Assembly: GCA_946807835.1 (NCBI GenBank)
Contig: OX327699.1
Coordinates: 6,255,001-6,319,000 of the forward strand
Direction: 5' to 3'
Length of the DNA stretch: 64,000 nt
Source: Ailanthus altissimus
Taxonomy: Eukaryota > Streptophyta > Magnoliopsida > Sapindales > Simaroubaceae
Position 1 is the first letter of the stretch; each line of letters starts with the position of its first letter. Under the pieces are notes generated by a model. That model saw only the letters and a program-made list of their open reading frames with translations, was not told the origin of the DNA and did no database searches. Made by a program: the position numbers and the translations under genes. Shown here piece by piece: positions 10,644 through 22,610 of this stretch.

Positions 10644-12688
10644 TGTTACGGATCTAAGGCACTTGTGAGTGTATGCATGTGCAATTGCGTCTATTGCCTA
10701 ACGTAGCAGAAGCATGTGAATTTTGCAATAAACACAATAAGTAAATATATTAATCACACTAATATATTAATAGGTTAGAGAACTCACCTTAACGTGTAAT
10801 GTTATACACGTGTTTTCTTGGAGTCCGCATGGAGACCAACTCGTGTGAAGTTCTAGTTACCAATACGGTAGGCTTAGTGAGCTAGAACAGCAGTGCTGTA
10901 TTCAGCCTGTGATTAACTCTTAATCCCCAAAATGGACAGGAGTGTGTTTATATCATTTTCTCCAAAAGGATAAAAAATTGAGAGTTTGAAGCAATCCAAC
11001 ATTGCTTCAATTGGAAGTATAGATAAAAATGAAACAATTTTATTTTTCTTTATTTTTTTTGCTCTTCTTCTTCTTTCTCTTTCTCTCTATTTCGGCTCTC
11101 CTTCTTCTCTCGGCCAATTTGGCCAAATTCCCTCTCTATCTCTTTTTCTTTTTCTTTATATATATATACACACACACACACACAATATAATATAATATAA
11201 ATATAATATACATAATATAAATAAAAATATAATATATATTATATAAAATAAAAAATATTTTGATTATTTAACTATTAAATAATTAAAGTGAGAAATAACA
11301 ATTTTGTCCCTCATGAATAAGTACCAAGTTCACCCCTTAATGGGTTCCACCAAAACCCACACTTGGGTAAACTCAATTGAGGGTCCACAATACACTACGT
11401 GTCATTATACAATTAGTAAATAATAATTATTGACTAATTGTTGTATTTAACACTTAAATACAGACACGCACAAATTCTCGTGGTATTGCTGAATTAAACT
11501 AATTTAATCTGGCACACTGCCTTAGTGCACAATGAATACACTCTATATCACGGGACTCCTTAGGTCTTACGTCCGATTCATTAAATGAAACTATTCCATA
11601 AGTCCGTAAGCAATGCCCTAGGCACACGTCACAGATATACAAATCAACGCATTTAACCATGCAAGCTGAGGTTACAACGCATACGTATAGTCCTTCCGTC
11701 ATGATATCCTGGATGTGCGGGGATATAGATTATCACCATTAAATTCCCATTTGCTCATCCATATCTTATCTCCAGACTTATATCTCATTGAACAATATGC
11801 GCAAAAGAGTTTGCGCATATTGTTTTACCCTGGCAGAACTCTTTCTCGGGATTGATACTTGTGGCCACAAGATTTTTTGAGATACAGTCTCGAAGCATCT
11901 GGATATCAAGCTCCTTATGCGAGCTGACAGATCCCATATCTGTACACACCAGACTTTATAAGCATCGGACCATACCCTGCGACATCCAGCGGTCACACCA
12001 TAACAAGGTCTATAACATGCGTGGAACCAAAGTATGGTGGATCACTTACAAGCCTACCGTGGCACTCAGGTCAAAGGACCACGTATACTATTTAACTCGA
12101 GAGGACTCTCCGTTGACGGCTTACATAGGGTGTCTATCGGAGGCTCTTATGAGTCTGTCCTGTATCCAGTCCTAATTGGATACCCATATGTCAATACGAG
12201 CTCTAAGCTCACAGTCGGTTAGGAACGACCATCTATACCATATAGGTACGACATATGCTGATCTATATTAAAAGTATCCACCGACAGATTTGCATTGGCA
12301 GAAATAGATCAGAGACAATTATTCGAGAACATACTTATGCAACTTGCATTTCCTGACACCCGATTACAACTATGCAATTACTAGTATACTCCCAGGTCTA
12401 TGTCCCATTACAGATAAGGCTTCAATTCTTGGATCTGCTGAGTATTATAACCAGCTAACACTTAATTGTGCTAATATTTAGCAATTATATCTCTCAGCGT
12501 GGCTAACTATGAGCCCTTATCTAAATACCTTTAGATTTGATCTAAACTTCTTCAAATCTACAATGTCTGTAGCTTTACATGCATAATATTATATAAATGG
12601 GTATTAAGGATTTAATAGAAATGTACACTTGTATAAATACAGAAGTATATGTACATTCAGGGATGGCACGTAAGTACCGACCCTAATA
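10644..12688 (-). mobile_element. Nested 2,045-bp solo LTR (family C) with 5-bp target duplication
   Basis: The host gag frame is split here. GTTCT at 10,639-10,643 is repeated at 12,689-12,693. The inserted sequence begins TGTTACGGATC and ends CGACCCTAATA on the plus strand. Read on the minus strand it is an LTR that starts TATTAGGGTCGG (worn TGTTAGGG) and ends GATCCGTAACA. It has no internal coding region, so it is a solo LTR left by recombination. Related LTRs lie at 56,232-60,750, 57,281-59,648 and 63,297-64,000 (shared words such as CACTGCCTTAGTGC). The open frames inside (up to 107 codons) do not look like protein. Confidence 0.85.
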
Positions 12689-15600
12689 GTTCTATTATTG
12701 AGTGATAAAGTATTGAGGGAAGTAGCAAGTGAGACAACGACGACTAGTCTTTGGAAGAAGCTTGACTCTCTTTATATGCGGAAGTCGTTGGCCAATAGAT
12801 TGTATATAAAGAAGAAGTTGTATCAGTTGTCCATGTCAGAGGGGATGCCAATGAAAAATCATATAGATGCCTTCAACAAGATCATTCTTGATTTTAAATC
12901 TATCAACATTAAGATAGAAGATGAAGATAAGGCAATCATCCTGCTAAGTTCACTTTTTAAGAGTTATGAGAGCTTTGTTGATACACTTCTCTATGACAGA
13001 AAGAGTTTAATGATGAGCGAGATAAAATCATCATTAAACTTAAAGCTATTAGGAAAGCAAATTGATGGTAATACAAAAAGTTTATCTGTAAGAGAAAGAT
13101 TCTCATATAGAGATGGAAAGAAAAAGGGCTCAAGATCAAAGTCTAGGATTCATAAGAAGTGTTATTGCCGCAAGAAAGAGGGATACTTCATAAAGGATTA
13201 TCTGGAGAAGAAGGCACAAGACAAGAAGAAAACGGATGCTGTGTTTACCTATGATAATAGTTACAACAACACAAAGACTTTAGTCGTTATTGATGGTAAG
13301 AATACTGAACAATATGTTCTTGATTCTGGTTGTACTTTTCACATGTGCCCACACAAATCTTGATTTATAAATTTTCAGCCTATTAGTAGTAGTAAAATGT
13401 TAATGGGTAATGGTGTTGCTTGTTAGATGATGAAAATTGATAGTATTAAAGTTAGGTTTCATGATGAGCAAGTTAGAAAGTTGACAGAAGTTAGGTATGT
13501 TCCTGACCTTAAGAGGAACTTGATCTCACTAGGGACTTTAGACTATAATGAGTGTTCCATCAGGATTAACAGAGGGGTTTTGAGAGTACTAAAGGATTCT
13601 ATGGTGGTAATGAGAAGAGACAATCATAAAGGTATTTATATGCTAAAGGATGAAATTGTAAGTGGTTCTGCATTATTCTATGTAGATGATGAGAATATGT
13701 AAACTAAGTTGTGGCATCTTAGAATAGTACACTTAAGTGAGAGAAACCTGAATGAGTTATTTAGTCAAAAGGCGATTAGTGAGGATAGGTTCCAACCATA
13801 AGAGTTTTGTGAACATTGTGTGCTATGGAAAGCATATAGAGTAAGGTTTAGTACCGGCGAGCACAAGACTAAGGGGACTCTTTACTACACACACTCAGAT
13901 CTTTAGGGACTAGCTTGGAAAGCTACTCGTGGAAGTGCTAGATATTTCTCAGTTTAATTAATAATTAATCAAGAAAACTGTGGGTCTATATGTTGAAAAG
14001 TAAGGATCAAGTATTTGATACGTTCAAGACTTTGAAAGCTTTGGTTGAGTTACAGATTGATAAAAGGGTTAAGAGGCTAAGAACTGATAATTACCTCAAG
14101 TTTTGCAATAGAAAGTTAATGGATTTTGTGCCAAACATAGAATTGCAAGGCATAGAATTGTAACATCAACACCACAGCAAAATGGCGTAGCTGAGAGAAT
14201 GAATAGAACCCTATTTGAAAGGGTTAGATGCATGCTTACTAATACAAAGATGTCAAAGATGTTCTGGGGAGAAGCTGTGATGATTGTAGCTTATTTGATT
14301 AATAGAAGTTTCTTATTAGTAATAGACTTCAAGACGCTAGAAGAGAAATGGTTTGACAACTTTCCTAAGTATGACCACCTAAGAATTTTTGGTTGCCTTG
14401 CCTTAGTTCATATAAAGGAGGGGAAGTTGGAACTTAGAGCTATCAAAAAGGTATTCATAGGGTATCCTGAAGGAGTAAAAGGATACAAGGTGTGGTGTAG
14501 AGAGTTAACATCACCAACGAGTATCATAAGCTGTGACGTGACATTTGATAAGACGATAATGTTGAAAGCCTCTCAAAAAAATGAGAAAAAAGAACTCATG
14601 TTCAAGGGTGACTTAACACCCGAGTTAATAGAAGTTGAAGTAGAACTTGAATGTACATCTGAGATGCCCCTAGATCAGCACTTCAATAAGGAGATCCTTG
14701 AGTATGAACCAAGAACACCAGCGAGTTCCTCCAAGTCCACCCAAGGAAAGACTAGGGCTCCTAAGATGGAACTTGAAGAGTACCAACTAGCTAGAGATAG
14801 GCTAAGGAGAAAGATTAACCTACCAATCAAGTATGCACAAGCAGATTTAGTTGCTCACACCTTTAACTCTACTTACACTTTTGAATTTAATGAGCCTAAA
14901 ACATATGGTAAGGCTATAAAGAATGAAAATAAGAATGAATGGCAGCAGGTCATGGAAGAAAAGATTAGTTTTCTTAGAAAAAATAATACCTGAAAATTAG
15001 TGAAGAAACTAGTAGGGTGCAATTAGGTGTATAAGGTTAATGAGGGGATACCGAGGATAGAGCCTACAAGATTCAAGGCTAGGTTAGTTACACAAGATTT
15101 TACTTAGAGAGAGAGAGTAGACTTTCATGAGATTTTCTCTTCAGTCATCAAGCACACATCCATTAGGATTTTGTTAGTCATGTATGCAAATCTAGATTTA
15201 CATTTAGAGCAGATGGATGTAGAGACAACATTTTTGCATGTAGAGCTTGAAGAGACGATTTACATGACATAATCACAAGGGTTTGTAAAGCCTGAAAGAG
15301 AGGATCATGTTTGTTTACTGAAGAAGTCGTTATATAGGTTAAAGCAATCACCTAGACTGTGGTATATGGGATTTGATGAATTTATGATGGCGTTTAGTAG
15401 GAGCAAGTATGACAGATGTGTATGCTTTAAGAGCTTGAGCAGTGAGATGATGTATTTACTTTTATACGTCGATAATATGTTGATCGCATATAGAAACATG
15501 GAAGAAATACAGAAACTCAAGAAAACATTAAGTGAAGTGTTTGAGATGAAAGATTTGAGAGCAGTAAAGAGGATATTAGGTATGGATATTGTGAGGAAAA

Positions 15601-16510
15601 GAATAGATGTTATTTTTTATACTTAACAACGATATATACTCAAGATCCTAGAGAAATTTGGTATGTCTAATTCAAATGCTGTTTCTACTCATTTGGCAAT
15701 GCATTTCAAATTATTAACAACACAATCGCCAACATTCGAAGAATAGAAACTACAGATAAGTGAAGTACTATATGCAAGCATTATAGGGAGTATCATGTAT
15801 GCAATGGTTTGTACAAGATCAGACATAACACAAGCTGTGAGTATGATGAGTAAATACATGGCAAATCCGATGAAAGGATCACTGATTTGCAGTGAAGTGA
15901 ATTTTGAGATATCTCAAGGGAATGTCAAATCATGAGTTGATGTATAAAAAGGGATAAAGACAACAATGAATGGTAAGAGAATACGTAGACTCAGATTATA
16001 CAGGTAATCTAGACAAAAGAAGATCGTTGATAGGTTACGTATTTACAGTGTTTGGGTGTATTGTATGTTGGAGATTAGTTCTACAATATGTGGTTGCACT
16101 ATCTACCATAGAGACGAAGTACATAACTGTTAGAGAATCAATTAAGGAGGCCGTGTGGTTAAAAGGTATATGCGCGAAGGTAATGACTATTAAAGATGTG
16201 AACACTTGTGTATATTGTGATAGTCAGAGTGCCATACACCTAAACAAGCATTAAGTGTTTCATGAGATATTTAAACACATTGATGTGTGGCTCTATTACA
16301 TTCGAGAAATTACCAAAGTAGTGAAGTTAATCTAACAAAGATAGCATCGTTTGAAAATTCTACTGATATGTTGATTAAGCCACTGCTCTCGGTTAAGTTC
16401 ATTCAATGCAAAGACTTAACTGGAGTTACTACTTTGTGAGGGTGACCGAAGATGCGGATATGACAGATTGAGAGACTTTGTGAATGATTTTGAATCAATG
16501 ATGAAATTTG
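12689..16510 (+). pseudogene. Copia gag-pol polyprotein remnant (downstream copy)
   Basis: Domains in normal Copia order. Gag continues to 13,363 (LWKKLDSLY, FNKIILDF, VDTLLYDRKSL). The zinc knuckle near 13,160 has lost its His and last Cys (CYCRKKEGYF). The protease active site D-S-G is kept at about 13,322. Pre-integrase and integrase follow (NGVAERMNRTL near 14,190). Reverse transcriptase spans about 15,020-15,620, where the catalytic YVDD reads YVDN near 15,467. RNase H spans about 15,970-16,350 (ALSTIETKY, YCDSQSAIHL). The frame breaks at about 13,363, 13,700, 14,993, 15,626 and elsewhere. The YVDN change alone would kill polymerase activity. Confidence 0.88.
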
Positions 16511-17169
16511 TGAAAAAAAGTTGATTAAAAATTATTGTAAAATAATTTGGGGACAAACCAGGTTCTTTGGATGTGCGGGGAAGTAAGGTGAACATAAAAA
16601 AAGGACAAAAAGAGAGATCGATGCCTAAAGTTGGGCGCTGCGGCGCTAGAGAGCTAGCGTTGCTGCACCGCTTATAGCACCTTGGCGTCGCAATGGCAAG
16701 TGCCCAACGCCGCAATATTGGGCGCGAGACATCCAGTGCCGCGACGCCTAGTGTAAGAAATAGTTTCCTATTTTTGTTTGATTTGTTTCGTCTTTCACTT
16801 GTTCAAAGACACTCTAAAATGACTCATACATGTTTAGGGTTAACTTAGGTCATCTTAAATTCTATATAAAGGCCCTCTATTGGTTTGTAGACATATCTTT
16901 ATAATCATAGCATTCTTTGTGATGCTTAGTGAGAGAAACTCCTAGTTTGTAAGAGAGAGTGAGTTCTTTCTTGTAAAAGACATACTTTGTGAGTACTTTG
17001 TGATTCAATAATAAGAGAGTGTGATCTTGATTCACCGTGGATGTAGACAAGTTACCGTACCACGTAAATTTCGTGTGTTGCTCTTCTACCTTTTCTCTAG
17101 ATTTCTTAATTGCTTGGATCGTACTATATACTTTGGGTTATTGCTTGTTTGATTGCTTCCACTTCAACA
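16511..17169 (+). repeat. 3' LTR of Copia family B
   Basis: Starts TGAAAAAAAGTTGATTAAAA and ends CACTTCAACA. It matches 9,711-10,394, including the GC-rich block at 16,630-16,750. Confidence 0.85.
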
Positions 17170-17171
17170 TG

Positions 17172-17952
17172 TGTTGAAGGGAAGCGCCATTCTCCTTAGG
17201 TATTATGTTAAGAGAAAAACTCTAATAGAGATAAAACTTAAACCCTAATATCTTTATGCAGCAAAAAAATGAGATTATTAAGCAAATATAACAAGAATTC
17301 AAAGCAGATCAATAAGAGCACAACACAATCAATATACGTGGTTCTGCAATTATTACGTCAACGATGGATCAAAGGATTCTAACCTTTTTTATTAACTCTT
17401 CTAAAGAATTTTACAAGGAAAATAATAAGAAGAACTCTTAAAGGATTTATTGAATGGTGTATCTTTATTCTTCCAAGAATAATTAACACTCAAACAATGG
17501 TTCTATCCTAATGTCCACAAGCATTTAGTGTCCATCTAGTTCTTTTTTTCTCTTACAGTCTCTCGTAATGCTTGATTTTTAATAAAGGGTTTATATAGTA
17601 GTTAAAACGTGCATACAAACCCTAATCTTACTTAGAATAAGAGTTTACGTATTTAAGAGTTCAAAACCCCCTAAAAAAAAGTTAAAAACTAGCCAAAAAC
17701 AGACTTTTCCTAAATTGGATGCCATAGAGCCAAATACAACCCTGTGCCAGTGCTACGGTGTTGTGGTCCTAGCACCACAACACTATGACTGGGACAACAT
17801 TCTTATGTTTTTCTTCACTTTTTTGTGTTTTTAAGTTCCATCTTACTCCTTTCTTATGCGTCTAACATATCATTTATTTTAAATGACTCTTTTATTGATA
17901 TTCATTTTAATTATTGTTCATATAAAATTATTGAATCATAATTTTTAATATT
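17172..17952 (-). mobile_element. Inverted solo LTR of Copia family A
   Basis: On the minus strand it follows the family A LTR from its start (ATTCAATAAT, then GAGTCATTTA) to its end (CTTCAACA), including the AATCAAGCATTACGAGAG stretch that is AATCAAGCATTAAGAGAG at 3,571. It abuts the family B LTR with only two bases between. The flanks ACATG and ATATG may be a worn target duplication. Its right end is about 700 bp from the FBPase start codon. Confidence 0.75.
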
Positions 17953-18461
17953 ATATGATATATAATTTTAATATTGTATAATTAATATACGATATAACAT
18001 CAATGTTAAAAAAAAAAATTAAATTTTTTATAAAATTTTAAAAAATAATGTTGAGAAAGTGAAATCTCCGCTAAATATATATTTGTAAATTTATGTTAAA
18101 CCCTTTATTTGACTAACGATAGATGTTGAAACAAAATGAAAGCGACTAATAGGAGGTTTTATGCTTTTTAGAGACCCCAACGGCTTCTCCCATTCCCTGT
18201 TTATTGTATTAGAAAATTGCCACCCCTACGTGGCGCCTCTGAAAACGAATATTTCAGTCATATCCCTTTTTGTAAGAATCAATTCCAATAACAAAAAAGA
18301 AAAAAGAGTATAAATTTCCTCGAAGTTCACCACCTCGTCGTCCTGAACTAACAAAACAACTTAACCGTCGAATCGGGCAACCGTAGTAGAAGCCGACGAA
18401 ATTCATTAACACTCTATCTCAAGTGACGACCACCCACCTCTCTCTCACACTCTCCTCCAGC

Positions 18462-18467
18462 CACGTG
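18462..18467 (+). promoter_or_regulatory. G-box CACGTG upstream of FBPase
   Basis: A palindromic CACGTG lies about 65 bp upstream of the TATA box. A second ACGT-core site, TACGTGGC, lies near 18,228. G-boxes bind bZIP and bHLH factors and are common in light- and sugar-regulated plant genes, which suits a photosynthetic carbon gene. Function is inferred from position only. Confidence 0.5.
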
Positions 18468-18529
18468 TCGCCCACTCTTCCATTTCCTCCTGTAACTCAA
18501 TCCTCGCCTCTGCTCTCGTCAGTCATCGT

Positions 18530-18538
18530 ATATATATA
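18530..18538 (+). promoter_or_regulatory. TATA box of the FBPase gene
   Basis: TATATATAC about 120 bp before the ATG, giving an expected transcription start near 18,560 and a roughly 100-nt leader. It is the only good TATA match in the 200 bp upstream. Confidence 0.6.
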
Positions 18539-18658
18539 CCTATCACTCCCTCGAATTGGGATTTGGGCTCCTTGCTTTGCATTATCCTCTTAATTTCAAA
18601 GACCCTGAATTTTTTCATTTGGAACGCCGCCGTTTGTACTTTCTAGCCGTCGAGGAAG

Positions 18659-21600
18659 ATGGATCACGCGGCGGACGCACACCGTACGGATTTGATGACC
18701 ATCACTCGTTATGTGCTGAACGAGCAGTCTAAGTACCCGGAGTCACGTGGCGACTTCACTATTTTGCTCAGTCACATTGTTCTGGGCTGCAAGTTCGTTT
18801 GCTCTGCTGTTAACAAGGTCAACTTCTTCTCTTTTCGCTTTTGTTTTCTGAATTACTAATTGCTTGTTTTGCGTTTTTCGGTGAAACCGTATTTGTTGTA
18901 AATGTTAACAGGGTCAATTTTTCTGTTTTGCTTTTTATTTTCTGAATCGTCAATAGTTTTGTTTTAATCCCTAGACCCTTTTTTTTTTCAAATGTTTTTG
19001 TTTTCAGATACTTAATTTGGGTTTTTAATCTATAATCTTAAAAGAGATTTTTGGTGCAAGGAAAGAAGAGGCCATGTTTTATTAATTAAAGAAAGAGGAA
19101 ATTTAACGAGATGCTGCTGTTGAAATTTCTATTAGAGTTGCTTTTGAGTTTAAAACTAGTTTAAAAAATGTTTTTTTTTAATTTCTCAGTATCTTTTTAT
19201 CGAATAAAAAAAATTAAGAAGAACAAGTGGCCGTCCCCACTTGACCATGAGCAGCAAGAATAAGAAAAGTAGGAATATCACAAGCAGGGTTGCGTATAAA
19301 GGTTTTATCATTATCTTTCTATTTTCAATACTTTTGACTCTCCTTAATTCTGGGGCTAGAAAACATTTTATCCTTTTTCAGTTATATTTAACAAAAAAAA
19401 AAAACAGTGGTCCCTTTGTACAAACCAAGTTTCACAGTTCATATTGTTTCATATGCACTGTGAAACTTGGTTTGTACAATTGGAGGGAAAATGTAATGCA
19501 ATTGTATTAACAAAATACAAAGTGCAATGTCGCATGCACAACTTAGAGGACTAACATATTGAAGAGTTCATTTGATATAGAAGTGTTGTCTTGTGACTTT
19601 GAAGAGACAGTTGCTCTGTTGCATTAACTATGGAGTGGAAGTAGGTGGGTGCTTAGTTTAATAAACACTTAATTGCGAAGTGGAAGAAGAGTTCACCAAA
19701 CACTTTTGCTGTTATGCTTTCAAAAACATTAAGCAAAAGCACCTCTATACCAAATGAACCTAGTGCTTTCTTTAGGTCATTACTCATTTTTAGATTTCAT
19801 CAATAGCTGTTGAATCTTGAAACAAATATCAGAGTTTTCTTGGTCTTTGTTATTCACTTGTGCCAATCATGTGGACTGTACCAATAGATTCTTCTTTACC
19901 AGCTTTCTGACTGCTAGTAATGTTGTTTTTTTGCAGGCAGGTCTTGCCAAATTGATTGGCCTTGCTGGAGAAACCAATGTTCAGGCAAGTAAATGGTGGA
20001 TCTGAATCTTTTGTGGTTTATATATGCTGATTGGTCCCTGTGTTTCCATCTTTCCTTGGAAATATGTGTATGCTACAAATAGTTTTAGAAGGTTTTCCTA
20101 TTGCATTTATATGAGTTTGTTTGCCTATATTGACTGCCTGAAGGGTGAAGAGCAAAAGAAACTGGATGTGCTCTCTAATGAGGTTTTTATCAAAGCTTTG
20201 ATTAGCAGTGGCCGAACAGTAAGTTGTGTTCCTCTGTTAACTTGTTACTATTAATCATGGCAAGATTTTTTCTGACAGTTTGGATCTTCTGTCAGTGCAT
20301 CCTTGTTTCTGAGGAAGATGAGGAGGCAACATTTGTGGAGCCCTCTAAGCGTGGAAAGTGCGTACTGTTGTTTATTTTTCTTTTAGCCGTTTTGAACTTT
20401 ATTTTCTCCATTCTACACTCTCATTAACACGTACTTGTTTTCAACTTGTTCTGATGGTATAGGTACTGTGTTGTTTTTGATCCATTGGATGGCTCTTCTA
20501 ATATTGATTGTGGTGTTTCAATTGGGACGGTTTGAAACCTTATCCGTGAATTTTCTGTTTTATGTTATTTTATTGGAATTCTATACTGACATCTATATAA
20601 AATGACTATTTTTCCAGAATAAAATATATTGCAGTGATGAATTAACTTATTCTCTTTCATCTAGATTTTTGGGATTTATTTGGTGAAACACACCAATGAA
20701 CCAACTCTAGATGATGTCCTGCAACCTGGAAAGAATCTGTTGGCAGCTGGCTACTGCATGTATGGAAGCTTTTGCACGGTACGAAAGGATCTCCTTGCTT
20801 GTGTTTCAGATGTCTAATAGATGTATAATGGATCTTAAAAAGGAAAAATAAAAAAAATAAAAGGAATTTATCTGTGTCATAATCAACTTAAATCAAGAAA
20901 GTCGTGTTTTCCCATTGTTGTATTGATTTGAATTTTGAAGAGTGTCATATTGTACTGCCGATCTTTGTTTTGAATAGGTTGGGTTGATTGGATCAGAGTC
21001 ATTTGTGAATTTGCTTTCCCTCAGCCACTAACTTAAGACAATGGTTCTGCAGCTTGTATTAAGCACTGGGAGTGGTGTCAATGGGTTCACCCTTGATCCG
21101 TCTCTTGGGGAGTTCATACTAACTCACCCAGATATTAAGGTATATAAATAATTACTGCATAGATCAACCAGAAAACTTTGCTGTCTTTTCCTTTTAAATA
21201 CGCATGGTTCTTTGGCAGAGTTGGCTTAGAAAATTGTGCACCCTACCATTAAGAAAACAAGAAAGGAAGAGTTTTTTTAATTTGCAAGTAAATTACAAGG
21301 AATATCTGTCATCTCTCTTTCTTCTGGAGTTCTTCTAATAGTTTTCTAATTTTCCTTTTTGTGACAGATTCCAAAGAAAGGAAAGATTTACTCTGTTAAT
21401 GAAGGAAATGCTAAGAACTGGGATGGTCCAACAGCCAAGTATGCAGCTTCAGTTTATTTTCTCTCAATTTTCGTCTTGTACTGTGGAACAGTTTCCTGAC
21501 ATCCCTTAACTTTAGGTATGTGGAAAAATGCAAGTTCCCTAAAGATGGTTCATCACCAAAATCTTTGAGATACGTTGGAAGGTAATGCTGATTCTAAACC

Positions 21601-22481
21601 TAATAATGCTGATATATTGAGGCGTATGAAGTATATATTAGCTACAGCAATTACCTTATGACTGGTTAAGTACTAGCACTGGAATGAAATCCGAAGTGTT
21701 AGTTAAAATTGGATTTCATTATTAGTTGTTATAATATCGGATGATTAACATTAACGTTGCCATCATTATGAACAGCATGGTAGCTGATGTCCACCGCACA
21801 TTACTCTATGGAGGTATATTTTTGTACCCTGCTGATAAGAAGAGCCCCATTGGCAAACTGCGGTATGTTATGTGCGGTTGTAGCATTTTGTGTAAAGTCA
21901 ATAAAGAATTTTTTTGTTAACATTTCGAGTAATCCATTTGATTTGTGTGGACTAGTGTTCTCTATGAAGTTTTCCCAATGTCATTCTTGATGGAACAAGC
22001 GGGAGGTCAGGCTTTCACCGGCAAGGAACGGGTATGGACTGGTCAAACTTCTTGTTTTACCTTATTTCAGAACTTTGCGTAAAGATCATCTTTTGTAAAT
22101 CTTTTTTCCTATTTATAAAATATCTTTAGTTCTTTATTTAAGAAGAAAGTTTATTGCGTAACTTTGAAACTAGTGTAATATCTCTTGGGGACTTTTTATT
22201 GATTGCAATAGGCAATTTAGTCAGAATGGATATTGCCTATATCTAATAAGTTTCTTGAGAGGGGGGAGAAAGGAATCCATTAGTGAGTTATGAATGCCTT
22301 TTGGGCCTCAACTTAAATTTCAATGTCTTGTGCATGAAGAACTGAGACTGACACCATTCTTGGGCAGGCACTTGACTTGGTTCCAAAGAAGATTCACGAG
22401 CGTTCTCCAATATTTCTTGGCAGCTATGATGATGTTGAAGAAATCAAAGCACTCTATGCTGCTGAAGAGAAGAAAGAATGA
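18659..22481 (+). CDS. cyFBP: Cytosolic fructose-1,6-bisphosphatase
   Basis: Removes the 1-phosphate of fructose-1,6-bisphosphate in the cytosol, a controlling step of sucrose synthesis and gluconeogenesis. Twelve exons give 341 aa, the usual length: 18659-18817, 19937-19984, 20144-20218, 20296-20357, 20463-20529, 20665-20778, 21053-21139, 21368-21438, 21516-21581, 21776-21862, 21956-22031, 22368-22481. The N-terminus ([20 protein letters not shown]) has no transit peptide, and the chloroplast redox-loop cysteine insert is absent, so this is the cytosolic form. Metal ligands are visible: E100/E101 in VSEEDEE and D121/D124 in FDPLDGSSN. The substrate region [10 protein letters not shown] is intact. 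Intron 2 (19985-20143) uses a GC donor (CAG|GCAAGT); all others use GT-AG. All joins preserve frame. Fructose-2,6-bisphosphate inhibition is known for the family. Confidence 0.97.
19416..19479. repeat. Perfect 23-bp inverted repeat (hairpin) in FBPase intron 1
   Basis: Arms 19,416-19,438 and 19,457-19,479 are exact reverse complements (TTGTACAAACC...CACAGT), with an 18-nt loop. Pairing may extend through outer CCC/GGG bases with a bulge. It could be a remnant of a small MITE or fold as an RNA hairpin in the intron. No target duplication was identified. Confidence 0.85.
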
Positions 22482-22604
22482 GCTTGGCGTTTTTGTTTTC
22501 ATTTCATGCTACTTACCTACTTCACTAGTTTCCATTTCTCATCAACTTTCTATAACTTACATTAAGGATTTCTTCATGTATTGAACCGATACAATTCCTT
22601 GTTG

Positions 22605-22610
22605 AATAAA
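22605..22610 (+). terminator. Poly(A) signal of FBPase
   Basis: AATAAA 124 bp after the stop codon, in an AT-rich 3' region. Confidence 0.6.

Larger units (their letters stand above)
8815..17169 (+). mobile_element. Tandem Ty1/Copia locus (family B) with three LTR copies
   Basis: Order on the plus strand: about 65 bp of LTR start (8,815-8,878), joined directly to the 3' part of pol (RT/RNase H, to 9,710); a full LTR (9,711-10,394); primer site and gag; a nested solo LTR (10,644-12,688); the rest of gag-pol; a full LTR (16,511-17,169). The two pol 3' segments are clearly homologous, sharing TTTCTACTCATTTGGC and the RNase H region. So two copies share a middle LTR, and the upstream copy was deleted from inside its LTR into pol. 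Such arrays arise by unequal recombination between LTRs or by template switching. All coding parts are broken. Confidence 0.85.

Noticed and set aside
11852..12175. 107-codon open frame in the solo LTR
   Set aside because: Inside an LTR, no recognisable protein pattern, and not kept in the related LTRs at 57-60 kb.
15366..15626. Active Copia reverse transcriptase
   Set aside because: The catalytic YVDD reads YVDN, and the frame is broken on both sides.
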